64,000 bases of DNA, taken from Coxiellaceae bacterium. Lineage in GTDB: Bacteria > Pseudomonadota > Gammaproteobacteria > Coxiellales > Coxiellaceae. Location of the stretch: positions 186,001 to 250,000 of the forward strand of contig JARGNX010000002.1 in the NCBI GenBank assembly GCA_029210045.1. Direction: 5' to 3'. Positions 1 to 7,245 of the stretch are shown here, piece after piece; the stretch's first letter is position 1; every line of letters begins with the position of its first letter. Under the pieces are notes generated by a model. The model was not told the origin of the DNA. It saw nothing but the letters and a program-made list of their open reading frames with translations, and did not search any database. A program made the position numbers and the translations under genes.

Positions 1-706
1 AATAGCGTTTGAATTCGTTCATCGCATTGCGTTGCAGCGCTTTAATCATATCAGCAACAAAGCGTTCTGAGTGCAGGTACAGTACCTTGGCTTCAGGGTT
101 GTGTTGTTGGATAAAGCTGCCGACCGCATGAGCCAAGTGAGTCTTACCTAAACCAACACCACCATATAAAAACAGTGGATTATAGGCCTGCCCAGGGTTT
201 TCAGCCACCTGCATGGCAGCCGCACGTGCTAATTGGTTAGATTTACCTTCAACAAAGTTATCAAACACAAAATTCGGATTAAGATTGGAACGAGTTGGGC
301 CTGAGGGCGCGACTCGACGATTACTCGCAGCTACACTGGTAGCCACGCGCTGTTCTGCTGGTGCGCGTGTTTGCTGGGTTGTTGCTGTTGCCGTAGGTGC
401 GTTAGTTTGGTTGTTATTGCTACCGCCTCCGCCATTACCACCTTGTCGGCTGCCTATCACTAAACGCACGGATGGTGCTTCGCCGTTCGACAGCTCATCC
501 AGCAGCTGCTTAATACGGGCTATGTATTTGTCGTTAACCCAGTCAATCACAAAACGGTTTGGTGCATACAACACGAGGCAGTTACCTTCCTGCATTTGCT
601 GCAACGGCCTAATCCACGTGTTGAATTGTTGCTCTGGAATTTCTTCGTGCAGGCAGCTTAAGCATTGCTCCCACAGCTCGGCAACAGTTGTTATTGATGC
701 GTTCAC
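1..706 (-). CDS. dnaA: Chromosomal replication initiator DnaA (N-terminal part; 3' end outside window)
   Basis: DnaA is the AAA+ protein that binds DnaA boxes and opens the replication origin. About 235 N-terminal residues are visible: domain I ([11 protein letters not shown]...[11 protein letters not shown]), a low-complexity linker rich in Gly, Asn, Gln and Thr, and the start of the ATPase domain with Walker [11 protein letters not shown] followed by [15 protein letters not shown]. The start is a GTG at 704-706 (reading V-N-A-S-I-T-T-V), because no in-frame ATG fits and an AAAGGAAAA ribosome binding site lies just upstream. The gene runs off the left edge, so the DNA-binding domain is not seen. 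The region upstream carries two DnaA boxes. The neighbour upstream is a lipid transport operon rather than the common rpmH/rnpA arrangement. Confidence 0.96.
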   Translation of the reverse strand, partial: MNASITTVAELWEQCLSCLHEEIPEQQFNTWIRPLQQMQEGNCLVLYAPNRFVIDWVNDKYIARIKQLLDELSNGEAPSVRLVIGSRQGGNGGGGSNNNQTNAPTATATTQQTRAPAEQRVATSVAASNRRVAPSGPTRSNLNPNFVFDNFVEGKSNQLARAAAMQVAENPGQAYNPLFLYGGVGLGKTHLAHAVGSFIQQHNPEAKVLYLHSERFVADMIKALQRNAMNEFKRY

Positions 707-736
707 ACCGTTTTCCTTTCTATTTTGTTTGATAAG

Positions 737-766
737 TTATCAACAGAAGTGAATAGGTTATCCACA
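737..766 (+). promoter_or_regulatory. Two DnaA boxes upstream of dnaA
   Basis: TTATCAACA at 737-745 and the perfect consensus TTATCCACA at 758-766 lie 31 and 52 bases upstream of the dnaA start codon. Both are on the plus strand and their starts are 21 bases apart, about two helical turns. Such boxes in front of dnaA commonly serve autoregulation and can be part of oriC. Whether this is the origin cannot be decided from two boxes. Confidence 0.75.
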
Positions 767-818
767 AGGAAGTCTATCATAGTACAGACTACTCTGAAGG
801 TCTATAGCTATCGCAATC

Positions 819-1451
819 CTAATGTCCAAAAGGATCTTTTGGCCGAGCCGGTGGTTTTGCATAACGCGCCACCATGCTGGCAATTTTGCGCGCAACCGTA
901 TTGGCTGACCGAGATGTTGCTAATACACCACCATAGGGCGCATTCGATTCTGCCGTTGTTAACATTTTAAAGGTGCGTGTAGCAAGCACTTTATTATTGC
1001 TGTTGCGTATAAGCGTTGCTTTGAGAATTAAACGCACTTGGCTATCAGGTCGAATAAATTCTTGCTGCAATGCGATTAATTTGGTGTCTAAGCGGTAAGT
1101 GGTATTGCCGCTAAATGGCGGTGTAACGATCGCATAAAAATAATGAGTGTTACGAATAGCGCCTTCAATAATGGGTAATAATAATTTAGCTGGTGAAGCA
1201 ACCCATTTGTTTTTAGTAAATGTTTGTAAGCGATAAGGTGTGCGCACATAAATCATTTTATCAGTCTTATAACCAGACTCTGCCGTTGGCGTGGTTATTA
1301 ATAATGATTGCGATGTGCGCGCCCTACCCATGCCTACCGCTTGTTGGTTATTGGTAATGCTAAACTTAGCAATCGGTGGTAATTTTACCGGCGAGCATGA
1401 GATAAGAAACATACTACCTGCAGTTATCAATCCGTATCTTAATAGTTTCAT
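819..1451 (-). CDS. ABC-type transport auxiliary lipoprotein (PqiC-like)
   Basis: This 210-residue protein has a signal peptide ending in a lipobox (LISC, Cys about residue 19), so it should be a lipid-anchored periplasmic protein. The body (Y-V-R-T-P-Y-R-L ... W-V-A-S-P-A-K-L-L ... I-E-G-A-I) matches the pattern of the ABC-transport auxiliary lipoproteins that accompany MCE systems, the PqiC/YmbA type. It is the last gene of the leftward permease-ATPase-MCE-lipoprotein operon, two bases after the MCE gene, and probably links the MCE protein to the outer membrane. The family assignment rests on pattern and context rather than a search. Confidence 0.75.
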   Translation of the reverse strand: MKLLRYGLITAGSMFLISCSPVKLPPIAKFSITNNQQAVGMGRARTSQSLLITTPTAESGYKTDKMIYVRTPYRLQTFTKNKWVASPAKLLLPIIEGAIRNTHYFYAIVTPPFSGNTTYRLDTKLIALQQEFIRPDSQVRLILKATLIRNSNNKVLATRTFKMLTTAESNAPYGGVLATSRSANTVARKIASMVARYAKPPARPKDPFGH

Positions 1452-1453
1452 GA

Positions 1454-2398
1454 TTAGTTACCCCCTTTCACTGGGCCCTCACCTGGACCTGGTTCTGGCG
1501 GTTCAGTACCGCGAATAAGAATGGATGGGTTACGTGAAATCTCATCACTGAGCGTGGTGAAGCTGCCCATCATTTGATTGAGTCGACTTAACAATTGTTC
1601 GGCGTTCGGCATCAATTGATCGCTGAAGTTTTGTATTGTGGTATTGGTTTTTTGTAGCGTTTGTTTAGCTGCATAACCTGTTTTACCGAGTGACTGTGCC
1701 GTATCTTGGAACGATGCTAATGTTTCTCGTGTTTGTTTAATCATTGCTGGGAATTGCTGACTAGCAACCGATGTGTTTTTTAATATTTTTTGCATTGAAG
1801 CAAGGCTGGCATCAATGTTATTAGCATTGTTAGCAATTGTCGCTGTGATTTTATCAATATGCACCAAGCTTTGTTGAATTGACTTGCGATTTTTAGGGCC
1901 TAATAAAATGTTTAAACTGCTAATGGTTTGTTTCATTTCTGCAGTCACTTCTTTTAATGACGATTCTAAGTCATCGATGAGTGATAGTTGGCTTGGAATG
2001 GCTGTCCACTGTTGTCCTGGCTTTGGCTTAAGGAGCGGCGCTTGTTTTTTATTTGATTTTAGTGCGATGAATTTACCGCCTGTTAGGCCAGCAGATTCGA
2101 TTTCTGATGTAGTGGCAGTGGTAACTGGGGTGCCGTGTTTTACTTTCATATAGATGATGACGTCTTTATAGTTTTTTTTGTCGAACTCGATTTTGGATAT
2201 GTGACCGACAGTGATTCCATTTAAGCGCACCAGGCTTTCTCTTTCCAGGCCTGTGATGCCTTCACTAAAATATGAATAGTAGTGATCGTATTTGACTGAG
2301 CTATCCATGGCTGTCATCCAGAACACCATAAATATAAAGGCGCCAATCAATAAGAAACCAATGATTCCTATGATTGTAAAATTTACTTTAGTATCCAT
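1454..2398 (-). CDS. MCE-domain lipid transport protein (MlaD-like)
   Basis: A 314-residue protein with one N-terminal membrane helix (about 8-30), a single MCE domain (about 38-120, with R-L-N-G-I-T-V-G-H-I-S and the typical E-S-A-G-L-T-G-G-K-F), then a long helical region of about 150 residues likely to form a coiled coil, and a Pro/Gly-rich tail (PPEPGPGEGP). MCE proteins bind phospholipids in the periplasm and pair with an inner-membrane ABC transporter. It is longer than E. coli MlaD (about 180 residues), more like the single-MCE, long-helix type that pairs with an auxiliary lipoprotein. It follows the ATPase gene by four bases in the same operon. Confidence 0.9.
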   Translation of the reverse strand: MDTKVNFTIIGIIGFLLIGAFIFMVFWMTAMDSSVKYDHYYSYFSEGITGLERESLVRLNGITVGHISKIEFDKKNYKDVIIYMKVKHGTPVTTATTSEIESAGLTGGKFIALKSNKKQAPLLKPKPGQQWTAIPSQLSLIDDLESSLKEVTAEMKQTISSLNILLGPKNRKSIQQSLVHIDKITATIANNANNIDASLASMQKILKNTSVASQQFPAMIKQTRETLASFQDTAQSLGKTGYAAKQTLQKTNTTIQNFSDQLMPNAEQLLSRLNQMMGSFTTLSDEISRNPSILIRGTEPPEPGPGEGPVKGGN

Positions 2399-2402
2399 CG
2401 TT

Positions 2403-3197
2403 TTACACCTCTTCCTTCGAATTCGGATAATTCATTTCTTTAATATGCGCACCGTAAAAATATTCTTGTATTAACGGATGCGGGTTTTTACTAAGCTCAT
2501 CGACAGGAGCAAAGTCAATCACTTCGCCCTCACCTAAAAATAATACGCGATCAGTGGCGCGACGTAATGTGTCGACATCGTGTGTGACCATCACAAAAGT
2601 AATACCGAGCAAGTTGCGTAGCTCTTTAATTAAATCATCAAATAAACGTGCGCTGACTGGATCCAAACCAGAGGACGGTTCATCCAAAAAAACCAACTCC
2701 GGATCCAATACAATAGTTCGTGCCAACGCGGCGCGTTTGGCCATACCGCCACTCAATTCAGAAGGCATTTTGCCAGCATCTTGTTCTTTGAGGCCAACCA
2801 ACTTTAGTTTTAATAAGGCTAATTCTTTTTGGGTCGATTTTTTTAGCATACTAAATTGGCGAACAGGAAACACAATGTTTTCCCATACTTGTAATGAACT
2901 GAACAAAGCCAAGCTTTGAAACATTACGCCCCAGCGACGTTGCACTGCCATTGCTGCTTTGTCACCACAGGTAACTACGTCAGTATCAAAAACATTAATC
3001 GTGCCGGAGGTGGGTTGGCGTAACATTAATATGCTGCGTAACAAGGTGGTTTTTCCGCAACCACTTGAACCAATAATTGCAATAATCTCACCACGATCAA
3101 TCGAAAAATTTAATCCTTTATGCACCCACTGATTGCCGATCTTATTTTTTAAGTCGATGACTTCAATAATCGGTTTGTCGTGGTCAACAATATGCAT
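2403..3197 (-). CDS. ABC transporter ATPase, MlaF-like
   Basis: ATPase subunit (264 residues from the chosen start) of a phospholipid ABC transporter. Walker A is GSSGCGKTTL, the signature is LSGGMAKRAALAR, and Walker B is ELVFLDEPSSGLDP, followed by the H-loop VTHDVDTL. The G-G-M-A-K-R signature is typical of MlaF-type ATPases. An earlier in-frame start at 3242 exists, but it overlaps the permease gene by 44 bases. The ATG at 3195-3197 lies one base after the permease stop with GGGA upstream, so I prefer it (protein begins M-H-I-V-D-H-D-K-P). Confidence 0.93.
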   Translation of the reverse strand: MHIVDHDKPIIEVIDLKNKIGNQWVHKGLNFSIDRGEIIAIIGSSGCGKTTLLRSILMLRQPTSGTINVFDTDVVTCGDKAAMAVQRRWGVMFQSLALFSSLQVWENIVFPVRQFSMLKKSTQKELALLKLKLVGLKEQDAGKMPSELSGGMAKRAALARTIVLDPELVFLDEPSSGLDPVSARLFDDLIKELRNLLGITFVMVTHDVDTLRRATDRVLFLGEGEVIDFAPVDELSKNPHPLIQEYFYGAHIKEMNYPNSKEEV

Positions 3198-3198
3198 A

Positions 3199-4329
3199 TT
3201 ACACGTCCCAACTAAACAATACGGAAGACAGTGCATCGGCAATAATAATTAAAAATAGCGCCTGCACAGCGCTTTGTGTGGTACGCATACCCACACTGTT
3301 AGCATTTTTTTCAGCACGAAAGCCTTGGAAGCAACCGACCATGGTAATTAGTATGGCGAATACGGGTGCTTTCAATAAGCCAATTAAAAAGTAACGCAAT
3401 GGCACTTGTTGGTGGAAGTGGGTGATAAAGGTGTAGAAGCTGATATTGGCTGCAACTTTAGCAGTAAGCATCGAACCAAACATGCCCCAAATATCTGCCC
3501 AGATAGTTAATAGTGGTAATGCGATTACTACACCAATAATTTTGGGGATAACTAATAACTCTAGTGGCCGTATGCCCATCGTCTTAAGCGCATCGACCTC
3601 ATCATTAACAATCATGGTACCGATCTGAGCGGAGAATGCAGTTCCGGTTCGACCGGCAGCAATAATCGCTGTCATCAGCGGGCCAAACTCACGTAGCACT
3701 AATAGGCTGGAAACATTAACGATAAATAATTTCATGCCATAAGCCGCGAGCTCTTGCAGCATTTGATAGCCCAACACAACGCCCACTAAAAAAACCAATA
3801 AGCCTGCGATTGGCATCGCCATATAGCAGTTAGTATGGAATACCGAAGCGATGGCGCGCACTGAAAAATAACGCGGATGACGAATGGCATGACCAAAGCA
3901 AAAAATGACCCTACCGAAAAAAGAAAATAAACTGAGCAGTACTTCAAATTTTTTATAAAGCCAGTAGCCGAACATATAAAAGGTGCCAGGGTACTTTTGG
4001 CGTGGGATGGTATGGTCGTAGTCCATTTCTTTGGCAATGATGCTGAGTAACTTTGTAAAGTTTTCGGACAGCCCAACGATGTTGACGTCTTTTTTCTTCT
4101 TCTTGAAAATATGGATCAGCTTTTGGATAAGCACAGCACCGGCACTATCAAACGACTTAACCTCGCTCATATCGATGGTTAAACCGTGATGACCTTTCTT
4201 TGAGATGGTTTTGATTTCAGCTTCGATGCGACCTAATTGACCAATAATCCACTTGCCGTGGCACTTGAGGTGCTTGTAGTCATCGACTACTTCGAAGTCG
4301 GCAACGCCTGGTTCTGCCGTCACGTCCAT
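3199..4329 (-). CDS. MlaE-like ABC permease with N-terminal STAS domain
   Basis: A 376-residue fusion. Residues about 10-110 form a STAS domain (HHGLTIDMSEVKSFDSAGAV, with the conserved D-S-A-G) and the rest is an MlaE-type permease with about five membrane helices and the conserved REFGPLMTAIIAAGRTGTAF and NDEVDALKTMGI segments. In E. coli the STAS component is the separate protein MlaB, so here MlaB and MlaE functions are joined in one chain, as is common in other MCE transporters. First gene of the leftward four-gene operon. The long upstream gap (4330-4667) should carry its promoter, but I could not define a good -35/-10 pair. Confidence 0.92.
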   Translation of the reverse strand: MDVTAEPGVADFEVVDDYKHLKCHGKWIIGQLGRIEAEIKTISKKGHHGLTIDMSEVKSFDSAGAVLIQKLIHIFKKKKKDVNIVGLSENFTKLLSIIAKEMDYDHTIPRQKYPGTFYMFGYWLYKKFEVLLSLFSFFGRVIFCFGHAIRHPRYFSVRAIASVFHTNCYMAMPIAGLLVFLVGVVLGYQMLQELAAYGMKLFIVNVSSLLVLREFGPLMTAIIAAGRTGTAFSAQIGTMIVNDEVDALKTMGIRPLELLVIPKIIGVVIALPLLTIWADIWGMFGSMLTAKVAANISFYTFITHFHQQVPLRYFLIGLLKAPVFAILITMVGCFQGFRAEKNANSVGMRTTQSAVQALFLIIIADALSSVLFSWDV

Positions 4330-4465
4330 ATGACATCCTTTTTACTGCATTTTTTGAGGAGCAATTGACACTATAGTATTGTGCCATTGTTTTTACCATG
4401 GCGCCACTGCGCAATGAATGTGCAATCCAGTGGGCTTTAAAGTAATATTATTTCGAGTATGATTT

Positions 4466-4505
4466 CACCCAGACACCCAGACACCCAGACACTCAGACAC
4501 TCAGG
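4466..4505. repeat. 8-bp tandem repeat, five copies
   Basis: Five head-to-tail copies of an 8-base unit: CACCCAGA three times, then CACTCAGA and CACTCAGG. The first three are identical and the last two share a C-to-T change. It sits about 160 bases upstream of the small secreted protein gene. Arrays like this can change length by slippage, but it lies outside the promoter proposed at 4571-4599. Confidence 0.9.
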
Positions 4506-4570
4506 AGCAAGGGTGCCTCAATTTACTCAATCAATAAAATTGGCGTGGGGTATACCACAGTTACACTTTC

Positions 4571-4599
4571 TTGAAAATAAATGCACGCTTTCAGATATT
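4571..4599 (+). promoter_or_regulatory. Possible sigma-70 promoter for the small secreted protein
   Basis: TTGAAA (4571-4576), a 17-base spacer and GATATT (4594-4599), about 70 bases upstream of the ATG at 4668. The -35 matches five of six consensus positions and the -10 four of six. Moderate evidence only. Confidence 0.35.
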
Positions 4600-4667
4600 C
4601 CTGGACAAAATGCAGAATGTGGAACAAATCCTGGGATTTTAACAGAAACATAATAGGGGATAAGGGG

Positions 4668-5099
4668 ATGAAAAAAGTTATTTGTTTATTGAGCCTGCTG
4701 GTAGGCGCCACCAATTCAGCTCAGGCTATAAATATTAAGGATGTACTTGTTCCTGTAATGGGCCCAACAAACACCAATGAGGCTGGCATAGTAAGGTTTA
4801 CAAATTCCACATCATTCGCAAGCCTAACTATTGTTTATGGTTCGAATTTGTCCCCTGACTTTTGTGGCACTAATTTTAACCCTCCGATAACTACTTCTGG
4901 AGGGTTTACTCCTGTGGCGGGTCAAGCCTATTATATTAGTGGACAATTTGTTTGGTCGAAAAAAACAAATACTTCTGTTAAATGTATTGCCCTTAATAGC
5001 AACACACCATTTAGTGTTGGACCGGCTTTTTATGTTTCATGTGCAACCCCATCCTGTGAATCATCGGAAGGTTTAACAGCAAAAGATTGGGGAATTTAA
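4668..5099 (+). CDS. Small secreted protein of unknown function
   Basis: A 143-residue protein that I do not recognise. It has a clear signal peptide (MKKVICLLSLLVGATNSAQA, cleavage after about residue 20) and no lipobox, so it should be exported to the periplasm or beyond. The mature part is rich in Thr, Ser, Asn and aromatic residues, and its four cysteines (FCG, VKC, VSC, SCE) could form two disulfides. The reading frame stays open upstream to 4581, but the signal peptide and the AGGGGATAAGGGG stretch just before the ATG support 4668. It lies between the tandem repeat and the pyrB remnant, in what looks like an accessory patch. Confidence 0.7.
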   Translation: MKKVICLLSLLVGATNSAQAINIKDVLVPVMGPTNTNEAGIVRFTNSTSFASLTIVYGSNLSPDFCGTNFNPPITTSGGFTPVAGQAYYISGQFVWSKKTNTSVKCIALNSNTPFSVGPAFYVSCATPSCESSEGLTAKDWGI

Positions 5100-5110
5100 A
5101 ACAGTACATA

Positions 5111-5222
5111 TTACCCGAAAACATAATCAATCACCGCCATGCGCACGGCTGTACTATTTTCGACCCGCTGTAACATCACAGACTGTGGACCATTGGGAGC
5201 GCTTGAGGTAACTTCAATGCCG
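5111..5222 (-). pseudogene. Remnant of a second pyrB 3' end
   Basis: Reading leftward this stretch encodes the last 36 residues of an aspartate carbamoyltransferase followed by a stop (from G-I-E-V-T-S-S to V-I-D-Y-V-F-G). It matches the C-terminus of the intact pyrB at 5920-6831 in 29 of 36 residues by my alignment. No upstream part of the gene is present. Many DNA differences leave the protein unchanged or conservatively changed, so the fragment comes from a once-functional, already diverged allele rather than a fresh duplication. The two copies are in the same orientation and enclose the toxin-antitoxin pair. Confidence 0.85.
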
Positions 5223-5230
5223 CGTCATAA

Positions 5231-5259
5231 TTGATCGATTATATAGAATTTGATATAAT
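5231..5259 (+). promoter_or_regulatory. Promoter of the toxin-antitoxin pair
   Basis: TTGATC (5231-5236), a spacer of exactly 17 bases and a perfect TATAAT (5254-5259), 37 bases upstream of the toxin ATG at 5296. The surrounding DNA is AT-rich. This is the best sigma-70-like promoter I saw in the window. Confidence 0.7.
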
Positions 5260-5295
5260 TTGCAGGTTGCTAAATAATAGCTTATGGAAAATGGA

Positions 5296-5588
5296 ATGAA
5301 ACCTATCACTTTTCTTGGAGGCTCGCTATTAAATATTCGGGAATTTCCCGAAGATGTAAAACGTGAAATCGGACACCAGTTAGACCGTGTTCAGCGCGGT
5401 CTTGATCCCTATGACTGGAAGCCAATGAAGTCGATTGGTAAGGGGGTTTGGCTGGGATATTTCGGACTATTTATTTGGTAAAAACCGAGAGAGGCATATT
5501 TGTACTACATGCTTTTCAAAAGAAAACACAGAAAACTGCACAAAAGGATTTGGATCTTGCTAAGGCGAGATTAAAAGAGATTGCTTAA
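5296..5588 (+). pseudogene. RelE/HigB-like toxin, broken by a small deletion and frameshift
   Basis: The first part reads MKPITFLGGSLLNIREFP, E-D-V-K-R-E-I-G, D-R-V-Q-R-G-L-D-P and W-K-P-M-K-S-I-G-K-G-V-W, which fits the phage-derived Gp49-like/HigB toxin family (mRNA interferases that cut at the ribosome). After V-W the frame runs L-G-Y-F-G-L-F-I-W and stops at 5481. In another frame the missing continuation is plain: G-I-F-R-T-I-Y-L-V-K-T, then V-L-H-A-F-Q-K-K-T-Q-K-T, ending at 5588. The segment that family members have between V-W and G-I-F-R (E-I-R-I-R-D-like) is absent, so about 22 bases seem to have been lost near 5450. The toxin should be inactive. An ATG at 5284 is possible, but 5296 matches the family start. 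Confidence 0.85.
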
Positions 5589-5601
5589 TGGAGTGATGAT
5601 A

Positions 5602-5880
5602 ATGACGAAACAAAAATTTAATAGTGTATGGGATGCGCTTGAAGACACGGCAGCGGAATCCGCTAGCATGAAGGCGCGCTCAGAAATTATGATTGCGCTA
5701 TGTAAGCGCATTGACGCGATGGGCATGACGCAAGCAAAAGCAGCAAAGCAATTAGGCATTACTCAGCCACGTCTCAATGATTTATTACGAGGCCGTATTA
5801 ATCGATTTAGTTTGGACGCGTTGTTTGATATAGCTGCGCGTGCGGGTGTTACGGTGCACATTAAATTGAAAGCTGTTTAG
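5602..5880 (+). CDS. HigA-like antitoxin, XRE helix-turn-helix protein
   Basis: A 92-residue protein with a Cro/XRE helix-turn-helix in its C-terminal half (G-M-T-Q-A-K-A-A-K-Q-L-G-I-T-Q-P-R-L-N-D-L-L-R-G). In this toxin-antitoxin class the protein binds the toxin and represses the shared promoter. The start at 5602 is chosen because GGAG at 5590-5593 is correctly spaced; the frame is open from 5581. It follows the broken toxin by 13 bases and is itself intact, which fits retention of an antitoxin after toxin loss. It sits between two copies of the pyrB 3' end. Confidence 0.85.
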   Translation: MTKQKFNSVWDALEDTAAESASMKARSEIMIALCKRIDAMGMTQAKAAKQLGITQPRLNDLLRGRINRFSLDALFDIAARAGVTVHIKLKAV

Positions 5881-5890
5881 TAATGACTGG

Positions 5891-5916
5891 GTCCCGGATC
5901 AAGTCCGGGATGACAA
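5891..5916. repeat. Dispersed palindromic repeat (CCCGGATCAAGTCCGGG type)
   Basis: CCCGGATCAAGTCCGGGATG is a short palindrome-based repeat (arms CCCGGA and TCCGGG) that recurs at 10505-10576 and, in variant form, at 32221-32247 and 32349-32375. It lies between the antitoxin and pyrB stop codons, where it could fold as a hairpin in either transcript. Confidence 0.8.
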
Positions 5917-5919
5917 AAG

Positions 5920-6831
5920 TTAACCAAAAACATAATCAATCACAGCCATGCGCACGGCTGTACTATTTTCGACCTGCTGCAAAATAACAGACTGTGGTCC
6001 ATCGGCAACACTTGAAGCAATCTCGATACCGCGATTAATGGGGCCGGGATGCATCACAATCGCATCGGACTTGGCGAAGGTCAATAATTCTTCAGTTAAA
6101 CCATATTGCGAATGAAAGGTGTCATTGGTTGGGTGTTTACGTTTATCGATACGCTCTTTCTGTATACGCAAACAATAGGCAACGTCGACATTTTTCAATC
6201 CTTCACGAATACTGGCGTGGTGCATCACTCCTTCCGTGACCAACTCAGGTGCCATCAGTTCAGGTGGTGCAATCAGGCGGATATCTTTAATGCCAGCGGT
6301 TTGCATCAGTGGGATTAACGAACGTGCTACGCGCGAGTGTTTGATATCACCTATCACCGCAACAGACAAGTCTTCAAGCTCTGGTTTATATTGTGTCATG
6401 GTAAAGATATCGAGTATGGCTTGCGTTGGGTGGTGAGACATACCGGAACCAGCATTGATTAAGCGCGCCTCATCATTTAAACACGGAAGAATATCGAGCA
6501 GCTCTTGGTGGTTGTCATGTCGGACAACAAATAACTTGGTTCCCATGGCTTGAAAGTTAAGCACCATATCATTAATGGTTTCACCTTTAGATAAGGCTGA
6601 CAGATCCATATTGGGCGTTAGCACCATCATATCGTGGCGCATTTGGGCTAATTGAAAGGAATTACAGGTGCGGGTGCTGTTTTCAAAAAACAAATTGGTG
6701 GCGATTACGCCTTTGTATTCTTCGGAGCTATTATGGTTAGCAATAACTGAGCTTAAATAGCTCTCAGATTTTTCAAAAATATCATGTAAGTCTTGTTTGC
6801 TAAGTTCAGAGATATCGACCAGGTTCGGCAT
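5920..6831 (-). CDS. pyrB: Aspartate carbamoyltransferase catalytic subunit
   Basis: It joins carbamoyl phosphate and aspartate, the first committed step of pyrimidine synthesis. The 303-residue length is right for the catalytic chain. Visible motifs are the carbamoyl-phosphate loop F-F-E-N-S-T-R-T, N-A-G-S-G-M-S-H-H-P-T-Q with the conserved H-P-T-Q, the V-I-G-D-I-K-H-S-R-V-A-R-S start of the aspartate domain and H-P-G-P-I-N-R-G near the end. The usual Pro before S-T-R-T is Asn here and F-F-E-N-S-T-R-T is followed by C-N-S-F. It lies 12 bases after ruvX in a yqgE-ruvX-pyrB order like that of pseudomonads, without pyrR between. Its 3' end is the one repeated at 5111-5222. Confidence 0.96.
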   Translation of the reverse strand: MPNLVDISELSKQDLHDIFEKSESYLSSVIANHNSSEEYKGVIATNLFFENSTRTCNSFQLAQMRHDMMVLTPNMDLSALSKGETINDMVLNFQAMGTKLFVVRHDNHQELLDILPCLNDEARLINAGSGMSHHPTQAILDIFTMTQYKPELEDLSVAVIGDIKHSRVARSLIPLMQTAGIKDIRLIAPPELMAPELVTEGVMHHASIREGLKNVDVAYCLRIQKERIDKRKHPTNDTFHSQYGLTEELLTFAKSDAIVMHPGPINRGIEIASSVADGPQSVILQQVENSTAVRMAVIDYVFG

Positions 6832-6843
6832 AGGTTATTCCAA

Positions 6844-7245
6844 TTATTTTTTAAACCATGCTTCGAGGATAAGGGTTGCAGCCACAGAGTCAATAGATTT
6901 TTTGCGCGCTTTCTTTTCATCAAACACGATTCGGCGTGCTTCAATGGTGGTTAATCGCTCATCAATTAATTCAACGGGTAGTTTAAAGCGCTCTTTAAGT
7001 CGCCCAGCAAAGCGTTTTGCTGCATGTGAAATATGTTGTGGAGTGCCATCCATGTTCAAGGGTAAGCCTACAACTAAAGTATCAGCACACCACTCATCGA
7101 TTAATCGCGAAATATCGTCCCAGTTAGGAATGCCGTCTTTAGCATTGAGTTGCGGTAATGGATTGGCTTGCCCGGTTACACTTTGACCAACTGCTACGCC
7201 AATACGTTTCATACCAAAATCAAAAGCCATTACAGTATTAGGCAC
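6844..7245 (-). CDS. ruvX: Putative pre-16S rRNA nuclease RuvX/YqgF
   Basis: An RNase H-fold nuclease family protein that takes part in maturing the 16S rRNA 5' end. The protein (133 residues from the chosen start) shows the family pattern A-F-D-F-G-M-K-R-I-G-V-A-V-G-Q, L-V-V-G-L-P-L-N-M-D-G-T, D-E-R-L-T-T-I-E-A and the C-terminal S-V-A-A-T-L-I-L-E-A-W, including the acidic residues of the active site. The frame is open to 7281, but a GTG at 7243-7245 gives a normal-length protein (V-P-N-T-V-M-A-F-D-F-G) and overlaps the yqgE end by eight bases, typical of translational coupling. Confidence 0.92.
   Translation of the reverse strand: MPNTVMAFDFGMKRIGVAVGQSVTGQANPLPQLNAKDGIPNWDDISRLIDEWCADTLVVGLPLNMDGTPQHISHAAKRFAGRLKERFKLPVELIDERLTTIEARRIVFDEKKARKKSIDSVAATLILEAWFKK

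Larger units (their letters stand above)
4330..4667. other. Non-coding interval between the Mla-like operon and a small secreted protein gene
   Basis: This 338-base interval holds the promoters of the two divergent genes, an 8-bp tandem repeat (4466-4505) and a possible rightward promoter (4571-4599). I see no convincing gene or RNA in the rest. Confidence 0.6.

Noticed and set aside
213-752. Rightward open frame of 179 codons
   Set aside because: It lies opposite the dnaA coding sequence and its translation has no family pattern. The DnaA motifs on the minus strand decide the reading.
4459-4653. Rightward frame across the 8-bp tandem repeat
   Set aside because: Its first part is the repeat itself and it ends without any domain. 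The signal peptide and ribosome binding site of the gene at 4668 explain the region better.
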